This document shows, piece by piece, positions 18,401-25,274 of a DNA stretch of 48,146 nt; position 1 is the first letter of the stretch; the number at the start of each line of letters is the position of its first letter. A program made the position numbers and the translations under genes. The notes beneath the pieces are model-generated. The model ran no database searches and was not told where the DNA came from. It saw only the letters and a list, made by a program, of their open reading frames with translations. This stretch comes from an uncultured Acidimicrobiales bacterium (GTDB taxonomy: Bacteria; Actinomycetota; Acidimicrobiia; Acidimicrobiales; AC-14): positions 1 to 48,146 of the forward strand of contig CADCTB010000173.1 in NCBI GenBank assembly GCA_902805665.1. Reading direction: 5' to 3'.

Positions 18401-20145
18401 AGCGGGCCCGGCTGTTCGCACTGCCCCGATCGTCCTGGCAGGACTACGACCGTTCGCTGATCAGTTCCGGCGGCGGGGTGTGGTCACGGCTGGAGAAGCG
18501 GATCCCTCTGAGCGAAGCGACCCGGGCCGTCCTGCGGGTGGAGGCCGCCGAGCTGACGGCCCCGGAGCTGATCCGGGCCATCCTCCAGGCGCCCGTCGGC
18601 CTGCTCTTCACCGGAGGCATCGGCACCTTCGTCCGGGCCAGCACCGAGCCCGATCAGGAGATCGACGACCGGGCCAACGCCGACGTGCGCGTCGAGGGGT
18701 CGTCGGTGCGGGCACGGGTGGTGGGGGAGGGGGCCAACCTGGGGTTCACCCAGCGGGCCCGCATCGAGTACGCCCGGCGCGGCGGCCACGTCAACACCGA
18801 CGCCATCGACAACGCGGCCGGAGTCGACATCTCCGACCACGAGGTCAACCTGAAGATCCTCCTGCGGGCACCTGTGGAAGGTGGTGAGCTCAGCGTTCCC
18901 GACCGTGACCGGCTTCTCCACGAGGTGTGCGACGAGGTGACGGAGGCTGTCCTCTGCGACTGCGCGCTGCAGAGCATGGCCCTGTCCCGCGCCTTCGCCG
19001 GCAGCTCCTCCGACATGGCCGCCACCGAGGCGCTGATGGAGGAGCTGGAGGCGGCCGGCGTCGTCGACCGGGCGGTGGAGGCCCTGCCGGACGCCGCCGA
19101 GATGCGCGTTCGGACAGAGGCCGGCGCCGGCCTCACCCGTCCGGAGCTGGCCGTCCTGTTGGCCGGCGCCAAGCGGAGTCTCAGCGCCCGCCTGCTGGCC
19201 TCCGGCGTGCCTGACCAGGCTGCGCTCCACGACGCCCTCGTCGCCTACTTCCCACCGCGACTCGTCCGGCGCTTCCGGCACCTCCTCCCCGGCCACCGCC
19301 TCCGGCGGGAGCTGGTGGCCTCGGTGGTGGCGAACGACGTGGTCAACCGGATGGGGGCGACGTTCGTCACCCGGGTGGCCGGCGATACGGGCGCTGGGGC
19401 ACCGGCCGTCGCCGCGGCGTACTGGATCGCCCGCAGCGTCGTCTGTGCCGGCGAGCTGTGGGCCGAGCTCGACGGCGACGACGGCGTGCCACCCACGGGC
19501 ACCCTTCTCGCCGCTGCGCCGGTGATCAGCGACCTGCTCGACGCGTTGACCCGCGACTACCTGCGCCGCAACGAGACCGGCGACATCGCCGCCACCGTCG
19601 CCCGTGACCGCCCGGCGCTGGCCGAGCTGGCCGGCGGGATCGGCGGCGTCGGGACTCCGTACCGTCGCCGGCTCAGAGCGCGCCGGGCCGAGACGCTCGT
19701 CGACAGCGGCCTTCAACCGGAGCTGGCCCTGCGCTGGGCCGCCCTACCTGAGCTGGAGGTCGGCGCGGACGCGGCCGAGCTGGCCCGGGTCACCGGTCGA
19801 CCGGTGACCGCGGTGGCCGAGGCGTTGCTCCAGCTCGGTGAGTCGCTCGGAATCGACCGGCTGTCCGAACGGCTCCGCCAGGCCGTGCCCGAGGGACGCT
19901 GGGGTCGCGCAGCATGGCGGGGGCTGGTCGACGACCTCGACCACCTGAGGCGGGCGGCGGCGGAGCGCGCCCTGGAGGACCACCCGAAGGAGTCGGAGGC
20001 GGAAGCGGTGCTCCGGTTCCTCCTCGACCGAGCCGCCCATGTCGGAGAGCTCACCCGCCTGCTCAGGGAGATCGAGGGTGAGCCACAACCGTCGCTCGAC
20101 GCGGTGGCCGTGGCCACACGCGCCGTGCGACGGACGATCGAGTAG
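15418..20145 (+). CDS. gdh: NAD-specific glutamate dehydrogenase, large (GDH-180 type)
   Basis: 1,575 residues, the size class of the ~180-kDa bacterial GDH that converts glutamate to 2-oxoglutarate and ammonia with NAD. GTG 15418 is chosen over upstream in-frame starts because AGGAGG lies 4-5 nt before it. The long N-terminal regulatory region (about 1-690) includes ACT-like segments. The catalytic core follows: RWGPVARGGIRWSDRVDDYR, VLKNAVIVPTGAKGGFVVRR (substrate lysine in PTGAKGG), then a Rossmann NAD domain (VVGIGDMSGDVFGNAML) and VGEGANLGFTQ. The C-terminal helical domain completes the family length. Transcription diverges from the LCP gene; a TACGAT element at about 15384 could be its -10 box. 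Stand-alone gene. Confidence 0.95.
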   Translation: MGAGAGEDDREGPASLASILSRLEAMPGVGRETRISVLQEFACAVLRRVPATQLALADPVATAQAVVDSFDFVDTRSPEEVRVRVYDPDVALDGGRPVGSVVEVSGEDRQFIVSSVTEELRRLGHKVVRELHPVFGCHRDADGRLAAILPARPAAWRESFLQAEIGDRVGPDARAALVAALESVLADVYSATGDYVAMRGQVEAAAASARASVGDVPVDEASEAGDLLEWLLDGNFVLSGCCRFRAPEGTVTDALGILSRPDAALRRRPRGPAPAGLLKIVRTAEVSTVHRQVPLHCIDLIEPGGGVFRVVGVFTGKANAEPAAVTPVLRFKLRRILELEDVVERSQDEAALVSLFQALPKDQLFELDVASLRRLLVELLTAEDEHEVRVLVRVDRANHTVSALLSVPVEIYNPTLRHRLERFLLAQLDGDRVDVDVSLGDRPEAIVRFLVHVAEPPPDEPLDALERELRLLCRTWDQQLAAALEATAGDAGTRLAQAWAGWFPSSYRDAVAPEAAIVDVLQLEELFAGDDHIRIVLSTGADGGPPARLKVFTAGPGVELSGFLPILESLGLWAVEDRPYALGGEEAPAHLHDFGVKDPSGALDVGRDGPRLAAAALALWQGRAEVDSLNRLVLRSGMDWDDVAVLRAYRRYRSQVGTTFTTAYVDQVLVDNAAIAAGLVELFAALFDPGRGAGPEVVAELHQRVVDGCDAVARLDHDRILRGFLALVDATLRTNRYVGTGGDHLALKVESAAVPGMPRPVPFREIFVHGPAVEGIHLRWGPVARGGIRWSDRVDDYRSEVLDLMRAQVLKNAVIVPTGAKGGFVVRRPAAGIGPGAADVVRAYEIFVGCMLDVTDNVVGDEVVAVPRRRDGDDSYLVVAADRGTASFSDLANRVSTEHGFWLGDAFASGGSSGYDHKRLGITARGAWVAVRHHFAELEIDVQSEPVTVVGIGDMSGDVFGNAMLRSEQIRLVAAFDHRDIFIDPDPDPAASYRERARLFALPRSSWQDYDRSLISSGGGVWSRLEKRIPLSEATRAVLRVEAAELTAPELIRAILQAPVGLLFTGGIGTFVRASTEPDQEIDDRANADVRVEGSSVRARVVGEGANLGFTQRARIEYARRGGHVNTDAIDNAAGVDISDHEVNLKILLRAPVEGGELSVPDRDRLLHEVCDEVTEAVLCDCALQSMALSRAFAGSSSDMAATEALMEELEAAGVVDRAVEALPDAAEMRVRTEAGAGLTRPELAVLLAGAKRSLSARLLASGVPDQAALHDALVAYFPPRLVRRFRHLLPGHRLRRELVASVVANDVVNRMGATFVTRVAGDTGAGAPAVAAAYWIARSVVCAGELWAELDGDDGVPPTGTLLAAAPVISDLLDALTRDYLRRNETGDIAATVARDRPALAELAGGIGGVGTPYRRRLRARRAETLVDSGLQPELALRWAALPELEVGADAAELARVTGRPVTAVAEALLQLGESLGIDRLSERLRQAVPEGRWGRAAWRGLVDDLDHLRRAAAERALEDHPKESEAEAVLRFLLDRAAHVGELTRLLREIEGEPQPSLDAVAVATRAVRRTIE

Positions 20146-20151
20146 GTGCTG

Positions 20152-20583
20152 CTACTTCCCCCGGGTGATTCCGGCGGCCTTGAGCACGCGGGGCTCGACG
20201 TTGGCGGCCCGCCACGCCTCGTAGCCGATGCCCTTGCGCTGGCTGTAGGGGCCGGCCGCCTTTATGAAGGCCTCCTCCAACGCGCCGATGTCGACGCCCT
20301 CGGACGAGCTGGCCAACGCGTCCTCGAGGTCCATGCGCTCCTGGGCCAGGTGGAGCCGGCTGAGGGCGTCGGCGGAGGCCAAGCGCTCCTCGATGCTGGC
20401 CAGACGGCGCTGGATGCCCTCGGGAGTGCGCTTGCGGCCGCGTCGGGGCTTGTTGGCCTCGAGAGCCTCCAGATAGCGACGAACCGCCCTGCCCTGTTCG
20501 CGACCCTCGGCCAGCGCCTCCTTGTGGGCGTCGGACATCGATCGAGGCGCCTTCTCGGCCGGTGCAGCGGACTTTTTTGCCAC
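20152..20583 (-). CDS. Small basic coiled-coil protein of unknown function
   Basis: 143 residues from GTG 20583. The N-terminus is Lys/Ala-rich (AKKSAAPAEKAPRS), then a long charged helical segment (MSDAHKEALAEGREQGRAVR...LEALEANKPRRGRKRTPEGI). A probable coiled coil follows, with heptad-like Leu/Ile spacing (about residues 72-110), then a conserved-looking end (YEAWRAANVEPRVLKAAGI). The PRRGRKRTPE stretch is an AT-hook-like basic patch, so nucleic-acid binding is possible but unproven. The frame is open upstream to ATG 20784, which overlaps the GDPD stop as ATGA; that longer 210-residue form cannot be excluded. Convergent with the GDH gene, 6 bp apart. Confidence 0.7.
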   Translation of the reverse strand: MAKKSAAPAEKAPRSMSDAHKEALAEGREQGRAVRRYLEALEANKPRRGRKRTPEGIQRRLASIEERLASADALSRLHLAQERMDLEDALASSSEGVDIGALEEAFIKAAGPYSQRKGIGYEAWRAANVEPRVLKAAGITRGK

Positions 20584-20780
20584 GCTATTTCTCGCATTCC
20601 CCGCCGATAGTGGGTGAACGTCGTCGACAATACCAGCGTCGCCGGGCCTGTCGAGTGACCCCTCATTCCTCGGCAGTTCGTCCTCGTCCACCCGCTCGAT
20701 GTGAACCAAGAGCCTGGCGTCCACTCCGCCGATGCGGGTCATGATCCGCGGGGTGTCATTCTCGTCGGGCGGGGTCGGGC

Positions 20781-21557
20781 TCATCCGTCGATCCAGAGGC
20801 CCCGGCCGGTCAGCACCTGCTTCAAAACCGTCGGTCGGTCCGAAAGGATGGCGTCGACGCCGAGGTCGAGGAGGCGCTCCATCTCGTCGCGGTCGTTGAT
20901 CGTCCATACGTGCAGTCCGATGCCCCGTTGGTGGGCGGTGTCGACCAGTCGGCGGTCGAGCAGCAGCAGGCGTCCTCGGCGCACGGGCACCTGGGCACAG
21001 CCCGCGACCGAGCCGGGCGTCGGCGCGCCGAAGCTCGCCAGCCGGAGCGAGAGGATCTCCAATCGCCCCATCCAGGTGCAGATCCGGCCGTGGCTCAGGC
21101 GGCGGAGTGCGTGGACCGTGCGGTCGGAGAACGAGCCGATGCAGACGCGGTCGTGGGCGCCGGTGCGGTCGACCGCGGCCACCAGGGGCGCCGCCGCAGC
21201 CAGGTGTTTGGCGTCGATGTGGACACGGAGGTCCGGCCAGGTGCCGAGGATGTCCTCGAGCAGCGGGATGGAATCGGTGCCCACGCGCGCCCGTCGGACG
21301 TCGGCGTACGGGAGCCGGCCGACCTCTCCGGTCATGTCCGTCACCCGGTCCAGGGTGTGGTCGTGAAACGCCACAAGCGTGCCGTCGGCGGTGGCGTGGA
21401 CATCGGTCTCGACGTAGCGGTATCCCATGGCGACCGCGGCGGCGAACGCGGTCATCGTGTTCTCGGGCTGCTCGGCGGCACCACCCCGGTGAGCGACCGG
21501 GATGGGCCCGTGCCAGTCCAGGAAGGGCCATTCCGATCGTCCCGTGGGAGCGCTCAA
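20781..21557 (-). CDS. Glycerophosphodiester phosphodiesterase
   Basis: 258 residues, TTG start at 21557; no ATG or GTG is available before the catalytic core and no strong RBS is seen. GDPD hallmarks are VAHRGGAAEQPENTMTAF (catalytic His and Glu), ETDVHATADGTLVAFHDHTLDR (metal-binding Glu/Asp and second catalytic His), IDAK, and VWTINDRDEMERLLDLGVDAI near the end. It hydrolyses glycerophosphodiesters to glycerol-3-phosphate and an alcohol. No signal peptide is visible, so probably cytoplasmic. The long structured non-coding region upstream would be its 5' leader if transcription starts near TypA. Confidence 0.94.
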   Translation of the reverse strand: MSAPTGRSEWPFLDWHGPIPVAHRGGAAEQPENTMTAFAAAVAMGYRYVETDVHATADGTLVAFHDHTLDRVTDMTGEVGRLPYADVRRARVGTDSIPLLEDILGTWPDLRVHIDAKHLAAAAPLVAAVDRTGAHDRVCIGSFSDRTVHALRRLSHGRICTWMGRLEILSLRLASFGAPTPGSVAGCAQVPVRRGRLLLLDRRLVDTAHQRGIGLHVWTINDRDEMERLLDLGVDAILSDRPTVLKQVLTGRGLWIDG

Positions 21558-21685
21558 GATGCGACGCGATCCGAGCGGAATAGACCGTCTACGGCGGCTG
21601 CGCCACTGTCTGGTCGGAAAACGATCGAGCGCTCCTCTCGGCGGGACCCGACCGGGCCCGGTCCCTGAAGATCGAGGCAGGCCCG

Positions 21686-21714
21686 TGCCGGGCGACCAAT
21701 CTATCGGCCCGGCA
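21686..21714. repeat. Perfect 8-bp inverted repeat
   Basis: TGCCGGGC at 21686-21693 pairs with GCCCGGCA at 21707-21714 around a 13-nt loop. It lies in the non-coding gap upstream of GDPD. Confidence 0.7.
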
Positions 21715-21875
21715 ACGCCGGCCCGCCTGCGGCAATCCGGTGGACACGAGAGGCGCCGTGGGGTGGAGGTGGCCTCGATCGACGACCCGGTGGGGCCGCG
21801 CCGGAGGACTCACCCTCTCGCCCGGCGCCTCGAGCCTCCACCGAGGAGCTCGACAGCTCGACTCGGAAATGAAGA

Positions 21876-21923
21876 GTGGCGCCCCGGCCGCCTGACGGCG
21901 GACCAGGCGGACGAGGGCGCCAC
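21876..21923. repeat. Nested inverted repeats (9-bp outer stem, 7-bp inner stem)
   Basis: Outer arms GTGGCGCCC (21876-21884) and GGGCGCCAC (21915-21923) are perfect complements. Inside them, CCGCCTG (21888-21894) and CAGGCGG (21904-21910) also pair perfectly around a 9-nt loop. The whole folds into a single 48-nt stem with a small internal loop. No U-tract follows directly on either strand, so it is not a standard intrinsic terminator. Confidence 0.8.
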
Positions 21924-21981
21924 GGACAATGTGACAGATGGCCGAGCTAAATGCAAGGCACACCTATAGGTTTTTTTCGCT

Positions 21982-23823
21982 CTACGCAGGACGCGCCCTC
22001 TGCGGGCGACGCAGCCGGGCCCGCTCCTGGGCCGGCAGGACCACCTTCCGGAGCCGGACGGCCGTGGGGGTGACCTCGACGCACTCGTCGTCGGCGATGA
22101 ACTCCAGGGCCTGCTCGAGCGACATGCTGCGGGGCGGGGTGAGCCGCACCAGCTCGTCCGCGGTCGACGAGCGGATGTTGGTGAGCTTCTTCTCCTTGCA
22201 GGCGTTGACGTCCATCTCGTCGGAGCGGGAGTTCTCGCCCACGATCATGCCCTCGTAGATGTCCACGCCGGGCCCGACCATCAGCTCGCCCCGGTCCTGC
22301 AGGTTCATCAGGGCGAAGGTGTTGGTGACACCCCGGCGGTCGGCGACGATGCTGCCCCGGTCGCGGGTCCGCAGGTCGCCGTGCCAGGGCTCGTAGCCCT
22401 CGAACACGTGGTGGAGGATGCCGGTGCCCCGGGTCTCGGTCATGAACTCGGTGCGGAAGCCGATGAGGCCCCGGGCCGGGATCAGGTACTCCATGCGGAT
22501 CCAGCCGGTGCCGTGGTTGACCATCTGCTGCAGGCGCCCCTTCCGGGTGGCCAGCAGGCGGGTCACGGTGCCGAGGTGCTCGTCGGGCACGTCGACGGAC
22601 AGCCGGTCCACCGGCTCGTGCACCTTTCCGTCGACCTGCCGGGTCACGACCTGGGGCTTGCCGACCGTGAGCTCGAAGCCCTCCCGGCGCATGATCTCGA
22701 CGAGGATGGCCAGCTGCAGCTCGCCCCGGCCCTGGACCTCCCAGGTGTCGGGCCGGTCGGTGGGGAACACCCGCAGCGACACGTTGCCGACCAGCTCGGT
22801 GTCGAGGCGGTTCTTCACCTGACGGGCGGTCATCTTGGAGCCGTCCTGGCCGGCGAGCGGGGACGTGTTGATGCCGATGGTGACGGCGAGGCTGGGCTCG
22901 TCGATGAGCATGACGGGGAGCGGCCGCGGATCGTTCACGTCGGCCAGGGTCTCTCCGATGGTCACCTCGTCGAGCCCGGCCACGGCGATGATCTCACCCG
23001 GTCCGGCCTCGGCCGCGTCGACCCGCTCCAGCCCCTCGGTGACGTAGAGCTCGACGATCCTGGCCTTCTCGATGGATCCGTCGGCCCGGCACCAGGCGAC
23101 CGTCTCGCCCTTGTGGATGACGCCCTCTCGCACCCGGCAGATGGCCAGGCGGCCCAGGTACGGCGACCGGTCGAGGTTGGTGACCAGGGCCTGGAGGGGG
23201 TGGTTGGTCTCGTCCTCGTCGTAGGTCGGGGCCGGGATGCGCTCGATCAGCAGGTCGAAGAGGGGCTGCAGGCTGGTGCCCGTCGCGCCCTGCTCCATCG
23301 TGGCCCAGCCCGCCTTGGCGTTGGCATAGACGATGGGGAACTCGATCTGCTCGAAGTCGGCGTCGAGGTCGAGGAACAGCTCGTAGACCTCGTCGACGAC
23401 CTCCTTGATGCGGGCGTCGGGCCGGTCGACCTTGTTGACGACCAGGATCACCGGAAGCTTCGACTCGAGGGCCTTCCGCAGCACGAAGCGGGTCTGGGGC
23501 TGGGGGCCCTCGGCCGCATCGACCAGGAGCAGGACGCCGTCGACCATGGTGAGCGCCCGCTCGACCTCACCGCCGAAGTCGGCGTGGCCCGGCGTGTCGA
23601 CGATGTTCAGCTTCACGTCACCGAAGCGCACCGCGGTGTTCTTGGCCAGAATGGTGATGCCCTTTTCGCGCTCCAGATCCATCGAGTCCATGACCCGCTC
23701 GTTGACGTCCTGGTTCTCACGGAAGATGCCGGACTGCCACAGCATGGCGTCGACGAGCGTGGTCTTCCCGTGGTCCACGTGGGCCACGATGGCGAGGTTG
23801 CGCAGGTCTTGGCGCGCGGGCAT
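21982..23823 (-). CDS. typA: Ribosome-associated translational GTPase TypA/BipA
   Basis: 613 residues from ATG 23823 (GAAAGG at 6-nt spacing). The open frame continues upstream but without family sequence. G-domain motifs: G1 [11 protein letters not shown]2/G3 [14 protein letters not shown]4 NKVDRPDAR, and [14 protein letters not shown] in switch I. The EF-G-like domains II, III and V follow, with the TypA-specific C-terminal region ([34 protein letters not shown]). Length is standard. It binds the ribosome in the manner of EF-G/LepA and supports growth under stress. The short Arg/Pro-rich tail [11 protein letters not shown] is unremarkable. Divergent from 6-phosphogluconate dehydrogenase. 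Confidence 0.97.
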   Translation of the reverse strand: MPARQDLRNLAIVAHVDHGKTTLVDAMLWQSGIFRENQDVNERVMDSMDLEREKGITILAKNTAVRFGDVKLNIVDTPGHADFGGEVERALTMVDGVLLLVDAAEGPQPQTRFVLRKALESKLPVILVVNKVDRPDARIKEVVDEVYELFLDLDADFEQIEFPIVYANAKAGWATMEQGATGTSLQPLFDLLIERIPAPTYDEDETNHPLQALVTNLDRSPYLGRLAICRVREGVIHKGETVAWCRADGSIEKARIVELYVTEGLERVDAAEAGPGEIIAVAGLDEVTIGETLADVNDPRPLPVMLIDEPSLAVTIGINTSPLAGQDGSKMTARQVKNRLDTELVGNVSLRVFPTDRPDTWEVQGRGELQLAILVEIMRREGFELTVGKPQVVTRQVDGKVHEPVDRLSVDVPDEHLGTVTRLLATRKGRLQQMVNHGTGWIRMEYLIPARGLIGFRTEFMTETRGTGILHHVFEGYEPWHGDLRTRDRGSIVADRRGVTNTFALMNLQDRGELMVGPGVDIYEGMIVGENSRSDEMDVNACKEKKLTNIRSSTADELVRLTPPRSMSLEQALEFIADDECVEVTPTAVRLRKVVLPAQERARLRRPQRARPA

Positions 23824-23873
23824 GAAGGGCCTTTCGGTAGGGCTGCCGCGGCGATAGGGCCGCCAGCCCGACC

Positions 23874-23879
23874 ATTCTA
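23874..23879 (-). promoter_or_regulatory. Candidate -10 element of typA
   Basis: On the minus strand this reads TAGAAT, one mismatch from TATAAT, about 50 bp upstream of the typA ATG. No clear -35 accompanies it. A hairpin GTGCC-AAAC-GGCAC at 23891-23904 lies just upstream, between typA and the divergent gnd, and could be an operator. Sequence-only prediction. Confidence 0.3.
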
Positions 23880-23950
23880 CGTGGTGGGCCGTGCCAAACG
23901 GCACATCCGCCCGCGTACTGTGGGCGCCCGGAGCGAGGGAGGAACCGCAT

Positions 23951-24964
23951 ATGCAGCTGGCGATGATCGGCCTGGGGCGGATGGGCGCCAACCTGGTGCG
24001 CCGCCTCATGCGGGACGGCCACGAGTGCGTGGTGTACGACGTCAACCCGGAGTCGGCCAAGGCGCTGGAAGCCGAGGGCGCGGTGGCTGCTTCTTCGCTC
24101 GAGGACCTGGCCGCGAAGCTGACCACGCCCCGGGCGGCCTGGATCATGGTGCCCGCCGCCTACGCCGGCGACACGGCCATGGAGCTGGCCGAGCACTTCG
24201 AGCCGGGCGACATCATCATCGACGGAGGCAACTCCTACTACCGCCTCGACATCGAGCGGGCCGCGGCCCTGGCCCCCAAGGGGATCCACTACGTCGACGT
24301 CGGCACCAGCGGTGGGGTCTTCGGCCTGGAGCGGGGGTTCTGTCTGATGATCGGTGGCGAGCTGGAGATCTTCCGCCACCTCGAGCCGCTGTTCGCGACC
24401 ATCGCTCCGGGAGTCGACTCGGCGGCGCGGACTCCCGGCCGCACCGGTGACGCTTCACCGGCCGAGCACGGGTACCTCCACTGCGGGCCGAACGGCGCGG
24501 GCCACTTCGTGAAGATGGTGCACAACGGCATCGAGTACGGGCTCATGGCCGCCTATGCCGAGGGGCTCGCCATCCTGCGCAAAGCCAACGCCGGCAAGCA
24601 CAACCGCGACGCGGACGCCGAGACCGCCCCCCTCATCAACCCCGAGGCGTACGAGTACGACATCGACACCACCGAGGTGGCCGAGGTGTGGCGACGCGGG
24701 AGCGTCGTCGGCTCCTGGCTCCTCGACCTCACCGCCTCCGCCCTGTTCAAGGACCCCGACGTCGCCGGCTTCAGCGGTCGGGTGTCGGACTCGGGGGAGG
24801 GCCGGTGGACCGTCCTCGCCGCCGTCGACGAGGGCGTGCCGGCCCACGTCCTGACCGCGGCGCTGTACGAGCGGTTCAGCTCCCGGGGCGAGAGCGACTT
24901 CGCCGACAAGGTCCTGTCCGCCATGCGGAAGGAATTCGGCGGGCACGCCGAGAAGCAGGAATAG
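23951..24964 (+). CDS. gnd: 6-phosphogluconate dehydrogenase, decarboxylating (short GndA/GntZ-like form)
   Basis: 337 residues from ATG 23951, with GGAGG at 8-nt spacing. Rossmann NAD(P) motif [14 protein letters not shown] (residues 6-19) is followed by the substrate-binding segment DGGNSYY (91-97) and [13 protein letters not shown] (117-129). Catalytic Lys188 and Asn192 lie in [14 protein letters not shown]. The short C-terminal domain is that of the ~300-340-residue class, often NAD-preferring, rather than the 470-residue class. It oxidises 6-phosphogluconate to ribulose-5-phosphate and CO2. The last codons and stop (GGHAEKQE) are formed by the first unit of a minisatellite, so the C-terminus may vary between strains. 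Confidence 0.94.
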   Translation: MQLAMIGLGRMGANLVRRLMRDGHECVVYDVNPESAKALEAEGAVAASSLEDLAAKLTTPRAAWIMVPAAYAGDTAMELAEHFEPGDIIIDGGNSYYRLDIERAAALAPKGIHYVDVGTSGGVFGLERGFCLMIGGELEIFRHLEPLFATIAPGVDSAARTPGRTGDASPAEHGYLHCGPNGAGHFVKMVHNGIEYGLMAAYAEGLAILRKANAGKHNRDADAETAPLINPEAYEYDIDTTEVAEVWRRGSVVGSWLLDLTASALFKDPDVAGFSGRVSDSGEGRWTVLAAVDEGVPAHVLTAALYERFSSRGESDFADKVLSAMRKEFGGHAEKQE

Positions 24965-25079
24965 CGGCGGGCACGCCGAGAAGCAGGAATAGTCGGCGGG
25001 CACGCCGAGAAGCGGGATTAGTCGGCGGGCACGCCGAGAAGCAGGAATAGCGGCGGGAAACGCCGAGAAGCCGACGTAG
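24937..25079 (+). repeat. Five-copy 28-29 bp tandem repeat (minisatellite) overlapping the gnd stop codon
   Basis: Units start at 24937, 24965, 24994, 25023 and 25051. Copies 1, 2 and 4 are identical over 28 bp, copy 3 differs at two positions, and copy 5 is diverged. Each begins CGGCGGGCACGCCGAGAAGC and ends in TAG. Each contains a small hairpin (CGGCG, loop GGCA, CGCCG). Unit 1 encodes the last residues and stop of gnd; the others are non-coding on the plus strand. Copies are immediately adjacent or separated by a single T, with no spacers. Confidence 0.95.
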
Positions 25080-25108
25080 TGGGCTGGGCGCCGCGGGCCC
25101 CGAAGTTC

Positions 25109-25135
25109 TACAATCCCGCTGCGTCGAGCAGGAGG
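25109..25135 (+). promoter_or_regulatory. Candidate -10 element and ribosome-binding site of the 43-residue peptide gene
   Basis: TACAAT at 25109-25114 is one mismatch from the -10 consensus and AGGAGG at 25130-25135 is a perfect Shine-Dalgarno sequence 5 nt before ATG 25141. No convincing -35 is seen. The RBS decides that the short ORF is a real gene. Confidence 0.45.
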
Positions 25136-25140
25136 TCGCA

Positions 25141-25272
25141 ATGTCCGTCCTCATCGCAGTTCTCGGCTTGCTGGCCGCCGGTGCGGTCTACCTGGCGGCC
25201 ACGAGACCGTGTCTCAGCCACCACCACCATCACCGGCACTTGCGCCGGGCCCGCCACAGGTGGGCCCCCTGA
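25141..25272 (+). CDS. Small single-pass membrane peptide with His-rich tail (43 aa)
   Basis: ATG 25141 follows AGGAGG by 5 nt. The peptide starts MSVLIAVLGLLAAGAVYLAA, one membrane helix at about residues 3-20. It ends with a basic, His-rich tail (five consecutive His, then HRHLRRARHRW). With positive charge after the helix, the tail is expected in the cytoplasm. It resembles no family I know. The His cluster could bind metal, or the basic tail could contact lipid head groups (inference). It ends 2 bp before the convergent alpha-mannosidase stop. A -10-like TACAAT lies about 27 bp before the ATG, so it may be transcribed separately from gnd. Confidence 0.7.
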   Translation: MSVLIAVLGLLAAGAVYLAATRPCLSHHHHHRHLRRARHRWAP

Positions 25273-25274
25273 CG

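Larger units (their letters stand above)
21558..21981. other. 424-bp intergenic region with strong inverted repeats, no convincing gene
   Basis: Open frames cross it on both strands, but none has a plausible start, codon pattern or recognisable protein. It holds several perfect inverted repeats: TGCCGGGC/GCCCGGCA at 21686-21714, and nested arms at 21876-21923. There is also a 10-bp palindrome ACCTATAGGT at 21962-21971 running into a T7 tract on the plus strand (21971-21977). No tmRNA, RNase P RNA or tRNA core motif is evident. It separates TypA from GDPD, both on the minus strand. An unannotated structured RNA or a leader of the GDPD mRNA is possible. Confidence 0.6.

Noticed and set aside
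20152-21531. 459-residue minus-strand open frame as one protein
   Set aside because: Its N-terminal half is a shadow of the GDPD gene in another frame; only the C-terminal part from 20784 or 20583 is credible.
21589-21963. 124-residue minus-strand ORF in the structured gap
   Set aside because: Arg/Ala/Pro-rich, no RBS or recognisable motif, and interrupted by the strong palindromes.
21876-21977. Intrinsic terminator for typA
   Set aside because: On the minus strand, downstream of typA, no U-tract follows the hairpin; the T7 run is on the plus strand, about 50 bp away.
24937-25079. CRISPR array
   Set aside because: The units are contiguous with no unique spacers and overlap the end of gnd; this is a minisatellite.
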